Source of the DNA: Defluviicoccus sp.
GTDB lineage: Bacteria > Pseudomonadota > Alphaproteobacteria > MPNO01
Assembly (NCBI GenBank): GCA_028821395.1
Contig: JAPPGP010000098.1
Location: 1 to 42,447, forward strand
Reading direction: 5' to 3'
Length of the DNA stretch: 42,447 bases
Shown: piece after piece, positions 38,086-42,447 of the stretch
Position numbering within the stretch: the first letter of the stretch is position 1
Layout: the number at the start of each line of letters is the position of its first letter
Made by a program: the position numbers and the translations under genes
The notes under the pieces: model-generated
Databases searched by the model: none
Told to the model about the DNA's origin: nothing
What the model saw: only the letters and a program-made list of their open reading frames with translations

Positions 38086-39033
38086 CTACTTCGTCGCTCC
38101 GGCGCCGGGCGGCACGACCCCGACCCGGAAGTCGGGCTCGGCGCGGAACTTGCGGGCCAGGAAATCGACGCAGGCGCGCACCTTGGCCGACAGGTTGCGC
38201 GCGTGCGGGAAGACGGCATAGACCTCGTCGGCGAAGCCGGTCGGGTGCGCGTAGTAGTCGCGCAGCACGATCTCGGCCATGCCCTGCTGGATCTCGCGCC
38301 CGACGAGCCAGATCGGAAGCAGGGCGATACCGATGCCCGCCTGCATCGCCGCGGCGATGGAGGCGATGTTGTTGGAGGCGAAATTCCCCGAGACCGGCAC
38401 CGCGAAGGTGCCGTCATCGCCGATCAGCTCCCAGACCACCTCGCCCGGCTGCGCGCGGTAGACGATGCAGTTGTGCCCGGCGAGATCGTCCGGCCGGCGC
38501 GGCCGGCCATGGCGGGCGAAGTATTCCGGGCTGGCGCAGATCACGCGGTCGATGGTGGCGAGCTTGCGCACGATATAGCTCGACTGGCTCGGCCCGCCGA
38601 TGCGCACCGCGAGGTCGGCCCCCTCCTCGATCAGGTCGACATAGTGATCGGTGACGGTCAGCTCGACCCGCAACTCCCGATAGGTCTCCAGGAACTCCCG
38701 CATATAGGGCGTGATGTAGCGGCGTCCGAACACCACCGGCACGTTGAGACGCAGGGTGCCGCGCGGCGCCTGGCTGAGCTCCGACACCGCCGCGTTCGCC
38801 TCGTCCACGTCGGCGATGATGCGGCTCGCGCGCTCGTAGTAGATCCGCCCCGCCTCGGTCAGCCCGATATGGCGGGTCGACCGGTTGAGCAGCCGCGTGC
38901 CGAGCGCATCCTCGAGCCGTCCCACCTGGCGCGAGACCGAGGACGCGTTGAGTCCGACCTGGCGACCGGCGGCGGAAAACCCGCCGGTTTCCACCACCCT
39001 TGCGAACAGACGCATGCCCGATAGCGTGTCCAT
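38086..39033 (-). CDS. LysR family transcriptional regulator
   Basis: This 315-residue regulator starts at ATG 39033. The N-terminal winged helix-turn-helix is MRLFARVVETGGFSAAGRQVGLNASSVSRQVGRLEDALGTRLLNRSTRHIGLTEAG, given here in outline (residues 7-63). The effector domain starts at RGTLRLNVPVVFGRRYITPYM and has the SGNFASNNIASIAAAMQAGIGIALLPIWLV block typical of the CrgA/AaeR-like subgroup. It probably controls its own gene and the divergent small gene across an AT-rich 122-bp gap, and possibly the amidase/ABC genes, which is speculation. Confidence 0.93.
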   Translation of the reverse strand: MDTLSGMRLFARVVETGGFSAAGRQVGLNASSVSRQVGRLEDALGTRLLNRSTRHIGLTEAGRIYYERASRIIADVDEANAAVSELSQAPRGTLRLNVPVVFGRRYITPYMREFLETYRELRVELTVTDHYVDLIEEGADLAVRIGGPSQSSYIVRKLATIDRVICASPEYFARHGRPRRPDDLAGHNCIVYRAQPGEVVWELIGDDGTFAVPVSGNFASNNIASIAAAMQAGIGIALLPIWLVGREIQQGMAEIVLRDYYAHPTGFADEVYAVFPHARNLSAKVRACVDFLARKFRAEPDFRVGVVPPGAGATK

Positions 39034-39155
39034 CCTTCCGCCCTTTGCAGATGTTGCAAAGATTATGCGACGAATTGACTCATTATAAAAGCGTTTTCGG
39101 ATAATCATCTCTCCTCCAACGGCCGGAACGACCCGGCTCCAAGGAGAAGAGAACC
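39034..39155. promoter_or_regulatory. AT-rich divergent control region of LysR and small gene
   Basis: For the plus strand, TTGACT (39075-39080) and GATAAT (39100-39105) are possible -35/-10 boxes, with a long 19-bp spacer. For LysR, a TATAAT lies on the minus strand at 39083-39088 and a CATAAT at 39062-39067. The interrupted palindrome TTAT...ATAA (39063-39089) could be the LysR binding site. This patch is far more AT-rich than its surroundings. Confidence 0.5.
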
Positions 39156-39335
39156 ATGTCGAAGCTTATGGAAAATTTCGCCGAAACTGCGCCAAGCGAC
39201 CTGCGGGCCATCCAGGCCCATGCCGAGCGCCTGCGCGGCGAGGAGATGCGCCGGCTGGCGCGGGCCCTGAAGCGCCGGATCGCCGATGCGATCGCCGGCC
39301 TCGCGGGTGGGCGCGCCGCCGATCAGGCCGGCTGA
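39156..39335 (+). CDS. 59-residue small basic protein (DUF1127/RSP_7527-like)
   Basis: The sequence begins MSKLMENFAETAPSDLRAI, followed by an amphipathic Arg-rich helix (AHAERLRGEEMRRLARALKRR and IADAIAGLAGG). A very good AAGGAGA ribosome-binding site and the AT-rich promoter region support expression. The layout (short N-terminus, then a RARALRA-like helix) resembles small alphaproteobacterial DUF1127/RSP_7527 proteins, some of which bind RNA and affect phosphate or carbon metabolism. Placement divergent from a LysR gene makes it a likely target. Confidence 0.7.
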   Translation: MSKLMENFAETAPSDLRAIQAHAERLRGEEMRRLARALKRRIADAIAGLAGGRAADQAG

Positions 39336-39343
39336 ACCGCGCC

Positions 39344-40777
39344 TTACAGGGTGTCGAGCAGAGGCGGGCGGCGGTCCGACCAGGGCCGCGCCGCCTCGAG
39401 CTCGGCTCCGGCGCGGATCAGCCGCTCCTCGGCGTGCCAGGGGGCGACGATCTGCAAGCCCACGGGCATGTTCGCCGCCGTCCAGCCCGCCGGCAAGGCG
39501 AGCGCCGGGTGGCCGGTATGGTTGAACGGGTGGGTGTAGGGATACCAGTCGAAGCGCGGGTTTCCGTATGGCTCGCCGTCGATCTCGACGGGGTCGAGGG
39601 CGAAGTGATCGGCGGCGATCGCCGGGCGCGTGAGGCACGGCGTGACCAGCAGGTCGTGTTCGGCCAGCACCGCCTCGACCTTGCGGAACAGCTTTGCCCG
39701 CCCGAACAGCGCCCGTTCCAGATCGGCCGCGCTCAACTCCCCGCCCCGCTCGATGCCGATGCGGAGCGACCTGTCGATGCGGTCGCCGAACTCGGGCAGC
39801 TTGTCGGCGTAGGCCGCGCTCGCCAGCGCGCCGACGATGGCGAGCAGAATGTCGACCGCCTCGGAGAGGTCGATCTCCACCTGCGAGATCTCGGCGCCGA
39901 GGGCGCGGAACGCATCGACCGCCTGTTCGCAGATCTCCCGCGTCTCGCGGCCGAGCGCGGCGTTGCCGATCATCGGCGCCCAGGCGATGCGCGTGCCGGT
40001 CATGTCGCCGCGCGGGCGGGCGTGGTAGTCCCGCCGGGCCGCGCCGTGCGACCAGGGATCGCGCGCATCCGGCCCGCCGCAGACCGACATCAGCGCGGCG
40101 ATGTCCTCGATCGCGCGCGCCATCGGCCCGATCACCGTGGTGGTGTCGAACAGATCGGGCGTCTCCGGGCAGGGGAACGCCCCGAGCGTCGGCTTGAGGC
40201 CGCACACCCCGGTGGCGCCGGCGGGGATGCGGACCGAGCCCGCCCTGTCGGTGCCGAGCGCGAGCGCGCCGCAGCCGGCGGCCAGCGCCGCAGCCGCCCC
40301 GCCGGACGAGCCGCCCGGCGTCGCCTCCAGGTCCCAGGGGTTGCGCGTCACCCCCCAGAGCGGGTTGGAGTTGGTGCCCTTGTGGCCGCACTCGGCCATG
40401 TTGGTGATGCCGAGCAGGATCGCGCCCGATCGCTTGAGCCGCTCGACGACGACGCTGTCGGCGGCGGGGACGTTGTGCTCGAACATCGGCGAGCCGAAGG
40501 TGATCCGCAGGCCGGCGACGTCGATCATGTCCTTGACCGTGAAGGGGACGCCGTGCAGCGGACCCAGCGCGTCGCCGCGCGCGACCGCCGCCTCGGCTTC
40601 CCTCGCCGATGCCCGCGCCCGGTCGGCGCAGACGACGGTGAAGGCGTTGACCGCCGGCTGGACGGCCTCGATCCTGGCGAGGACGGAATCCACCAGCGCC
40701 ACCGGCGACAGCTCGCCGGCGGCGATGCGGCGCGCGGACTCGGCCCCCGTGAGGAAGCAGGGATCGTCCGCGGTCAC
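39344..40777 (-). CDS. amidase (amidase signature family)
   Basis: This 477-residue hydrolase has the Ser-cisSer-Lys triad: K82 (VKDMIDVAGL), S157 (TPGGSSGGAAAALAAG) and S181 (GTDRAGSVRIPA). The usual GTDGGGS is GTDRAGS here, a mild variant. It would hydrolyse a carboxamide to acid and ammonia. The GTG start at 40777 overlaps the permease stop (GTGA, 40774-40777), so it is coupled to the ABC transporter and probably acts on the imported substrate. Confidence 0.92.
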   Translation of the reverse strand: MTADDPCFLTGAESARRIAAGELSPVALVDSVLARIEAVQPAVNAFTVVCADRARASAREAEAAVARGDALGPLHGVPFTVKDMIDVAGLRITFGSPMFEHNVPAADSVVVERLKRSGAILLGITNMAECGHKGTNSNPLWGVTRNPWDLEATPGGSSGGAAAALAAGCGALALGTDRAGSVRIPAGATGVCGLKPTLGAFPCPETPDLFDTTTVIGPMARAIEDIAALMSVCGGPDARDPWSHGAARRDYHARPRGDMTGTRIAWAPMIGNAALGRETREICEQAVDAFRALGAEISQVEIDLSEAVDILLAIVGALASAAYADKLPEFGDRIDRSLRIGIERGGELSAADLERALFGRAKLFRKVEAVLAEHDLLVTPCLTRPAIAADHFALDPVEIDGEPYGNPRFDWYPYTHPFNHTGHPALALPAGWTAANMPVGLQIVAPWHAEERLIRAGAELEAARPWSDRRPPLLDTL

Positions 40778-41562
40778 GACGCCTGCTCCAGATTGACCCG
40801 CACCGAGCCGCCCTCCCAGAACACCACCCGGCGCTCGACGAAGCGCACCGTCGCGGTGCCGATAACCCCCATCACGGCGAGGATGATCACGCCCGCGAAC
40901 ATGTTGGAGACGGTGAGGCTGACCGCCGCGGAATCGATCATGTGGCCGATTCCGCGCTCGGATGCGACGAACTCGGCGACCACGGCGCCGATCAGCGCCA
41001 GCACGACACCGATCTGGAGGCCGGCGAAGATCTCGCCCGCCGCCGAGGGCAGCTTGGCGTTGAAGAAGACATAGCGCCTGGATGCCGAGAAGGCGCGGCA
41101 CAGATCGAGCAGCTCGGGATCGGTCTGGCGGATGCCGACGACGGTGTTGACGAACATCGGGAAGAAGCAGATCAGCCCCACCATGATGATGCGGGACTCG
41201 ATCTCGTGCCCGAACCAGACCAGGATCAGCGGCGCCAGCGCGACCTTGGGCATCGATTGCAGCGCCACCACGCAGGGGTAGACGAACTTGTCGAAGGTAG
41301 GGGACTCGGCGACCGCGACGCCGATCAGAAAGGCGAGCCCGCAGCCCAGCACGTAGCCCAGCACGGTCGCCTCGGCGGTGGCCCAGAAATGGCCGACGAA
41401 CCCGCCGACGCGGAAGCCGTCGGTGATCGAGGTCACCACCAGCCAGGGCTCGGGCAGGATGTAGTCCTCGATGCTGAACTCGCTCACCGCGAGCTGCCAC
41501 AGCAGAACCAGGACCGCCACGGTGATCAGCGGGTAGATCGCGGTGCGAAGCCTGTCCTTCAT
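40774..41562 (-). CDS. ABC transporter permease, SsuC/TauC/ThiX-like
   Basis: This 262-residue permease has about six membrane helices and the cytoplasmic EAA-type loop around EIFAGLQIGVVLALIGAVVAEFVASERGIGHMI. Relatives include permeases for sulfonates, nitrate, and pyrimidine or thiamine precursors. The segment ALQSMPKVALAPLILVWFGHEIESRIIMVGLICFFPMFVNT is characteristic. It starts 16 bp after the ATPase stop and overlaps the amidase start by 4 bp. A substrate-binding protein gene is not in the window and may lie beyond the right edge. Confidence 0.92.
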   Translation of the reverse strand: MKDRLRTAIYPLITVAVLVLLWQLAVSEFSIEDYILPEPWLVVTSITDGFRVGGFVGHFWATAEATVLGYVLGCGLAFLIGVAVAESPTFDKFVYPCVVALQSMPKVALAPLILVWFGHEIESRIIMVGLICFFPMFVNTVVGIRQTDPELLDLCRAFSASRRYVFFNAKLPSAAGEIFAGLQIGVVLALIGAVVAEFVASERGIGHMIDSAAVSLTVSNMFAGVIILAVMGVIGTATVRFVERRVVFWEGGSVRVNLEQAS

Positions 41563-41578
41563 CGGTCCCTCGCTTCGG

Positions 41579-42397
41579 TCAGAGGTCGAACTGGAGCTCG
41601 CCGCGGAGCTCGCCGCACAGCTCGGCGAACCCGGAATCGGCCATCGTCGCGAGGTCGCGCGGCCGGTCGAGCCCGACCTCGTATTCGCGCACGATGCGGC
41701 CCGGCCTGGCCGACATCACCGCGACCCGGTCGGACAGGAACACGGCTTCCGGGATCGAGTGGGTGATGAACAGCACCGACTTGCCCGTCGTCATCCAGAT
41801 GTCCTGGAGCTCGATCATCATGTGCTCGCGGGTCAGCGCGTCGAGCGCGGCGAAAGGCTCGTCCATCAGCAGCACCTCCGGGTCGTGCACCAGGGCGCGG
41901 GCGATGCCGACGCGCTGCTGCATGCCGCCGGAGAGCTCGCTCGGGTAGTTGTCGGCGAAGCGGTCGAGCCCGACCAGCCTGACCAGCTCGGCGGCGCGCT
42001 CGCTCGCCGCATTCCTGTCGAGCCCCAGCGTCTCGGCCGGCAACAGAACGTTGTCCAGAACCGTCTTCCAGGGGAACAGGGTGGGACGCTGGAACACCAC
42101 CCCGACCTCGCGCCTCGGGCCGGTGACCGGGCTGCCGCCGAGCGCGATCGTCCCCGCGGTCTGCGGCAGCAGCCCGGCGGCGACCTTGAGCAGGCTCGAC
42201 TTGCCGCAGCCGGACGGCCCGATCAGGGAATAGAACTCGCCTCGGCGGATCGACAGGTCGAGCGCCTCGAGCGCCGTGATGGCGCCGCGGCGCGTCGGGT
42301 AGACCAAAGAGAGGTTCTCGGCCGAGAGGATGGCGGGGGGCCGCGGGCCGGCCCCCCCCCCCGGCGCCGGGGGGTTGGCGGACAGGGGGACACACAT
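41579..42397 (-). CDS. ABC transporter ATP-binding protein, SsuB/TauB-like
   Basis: This 272-residue ATPase has Walker A GPSGCGKSS (60-68), Q-loop VVFQRPTLFPWKT, signature LSGGMQQR (155-162), Walker B VLLMDE (175-180) and the H-loop FITHSIPEA. It powers the permease encoded downstream. The N-terminal 25 residues come from a region of homopolymer runs near the window edge (C and G tracts, 42346-42375), so the true start is not reliable. Typical relatives begin shortly before ILSAENLSLVYP. Confidence 0.92.
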   Translation of the reverse strand: MCVPLSANPPAPGGGAGPRPPAILSAENLSLVYPTRRGAITALEALDLSIRRGEFYSLIGPSGCGKSSLLKVAAGLLPQTAGTIALGGSPVTGPRREVGVVFQRPTLFPWKTVLDNVLLPAETLGLDRNAASERAAELVRLVGLDRFADNYPSELSGGMQQRVGIARALVHDPEVLLMDEPFAALDALTREHMMIELQDIWMTTGKSVLFITHSIPEAVFLSDRVAVMSARPGRIVREYEVGLDRPRDLATMADSGFAELCGELRGELQFDL

Positions 42398-42447
42398 AGC
42401 CCCGCGCCCCGTACCCCCCCCAAAGCGCGCGGAGAAGGCGTTTTTTT
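42340..42447. other. low-quality contig end
   Basis: The last 108 bases hold runs of 12-13 C, 6 G, 8 C and a final 7 T, with no recognisable gene beyond the ATPase start. Such runs at the very end are typical of assembly error. I see no feature to annotate here beyond the possible 5' end of the ATPase gene. Confidence 0.6.

Noticed and set aside
35241..38654. Very long open frame (1137 codons) on the plus strand across the M20 and ligase genes
   Set aside because: It is a high-GC antisense/shifted shadow: its translation is Arg/Gly/Asp-rich without family motifs, while the M20 and ligase frames carry full catalytic motifs.
1..42447. tRNA, rRNA, CRISPR arrays, transposases, integrases, prophage genes
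   Set aside because: I looked for tRNA-like cloverleafs, regularly spaced repeats and DDE or recombinase motifs and saw none that hold up.

Overview
This window is a GC-rich (roughly 70%) bacterial segment with tight, often overlapping genes. The gene set points to a heterotrophic alphaproteobacterium, probably of the Rhodospirillales/Kiloniellales type. Pointers are two TRAP transporters, a GlcDEF glycolate oxidase, a zinc-free 41-residue L36 ribosomal protein, and palindromes of the GTCATGCCCGGACTTGATCCGG kind that are common in that class. Both ends cut through coding or low-quality sequence: a TRAP permease is truncated at base 1, and homopolymer runs appear at the right edge. The window is therefore probably a whole contig.

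Layout: (1) 1-9.0 kb holds two DctPQM TRAP operons on the minus strand. The first sits behind a QueG/reductive-dehalogenase-like Fe-S protein and the second is followed by GFA and VOC genes. Between them lie an alpha/beta hydrolase and a perfect ParB-binding parS palindrome (5178-5197). (2) 9.1-9.7 kb is a HigBA-type toxin-antitoxin pair. (3) 9.8-12.4 kb is an aromatic-acid-like operon (DUF1772, cupin, gamma-resorcylate-decarboxylase-like amidohydrolase) divergent from a TetR regulator, with two GTACC-N4-GGTAC operators between them. (4) 12.4-13.85 kb is a repeat-bracketed mosaic. A two-helix membrane protein with an overlapping proline-rich microprotein and a PaaI-type thioesterase appear to have been inserted where the 3' ends of the TetR gene and an AraC-STAS gene once overlapped, with a 28-bp direct repeat at each side. 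(5) 13.8-18.8 kb has a 5'-truncated AraC-STAS fusion, a palindromic repeat cluster, and hydantoinase/oxoprolinase hyuAB.

(6) 18.8-20.8 kb has a CsoR/RcnR-family sensor with its operator, an RcnA-type Ni/Co exporter that lacks a standard start codon, and a second toxin-antitoxin pair. (7) 20.9-27.7 kb has an 811-residue protein with an N-terminal 2-oxoglutarate/Fe(II) dioxygenase domain, a Rieske oxygenase flanked by a 27-bp inverted repeat, an HtrA/DegS-type protease, a fatty acid desaturase and an SDR. (8) 27.7-34.5 kb has two tandem AEC carriers, a DUF3574 protein, rpmJ, glcDEF and an orphan antitoxin-like gene. (9) 34.5-42.4 kb has a TPR protein, an M20 carbamoylase, an acyl-CoA ligase, a LysR regulator with a divergent 59-residue protein, and an ABC ATPase-permease-amidase operon.

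The common theme is scavenging: TRAP and ABC import feeding hydrolases (amidase, M20 carbamoylase, hydantoinase), aromatic-ring enzymes (Rieske, decarboxylase, CoA ligase) and glycolate oxidation, with two toxin-antitoxin modules and several repeat-mediated rearrangements. All functional assignments come from recognising family motifs in the translations. No database search was run.
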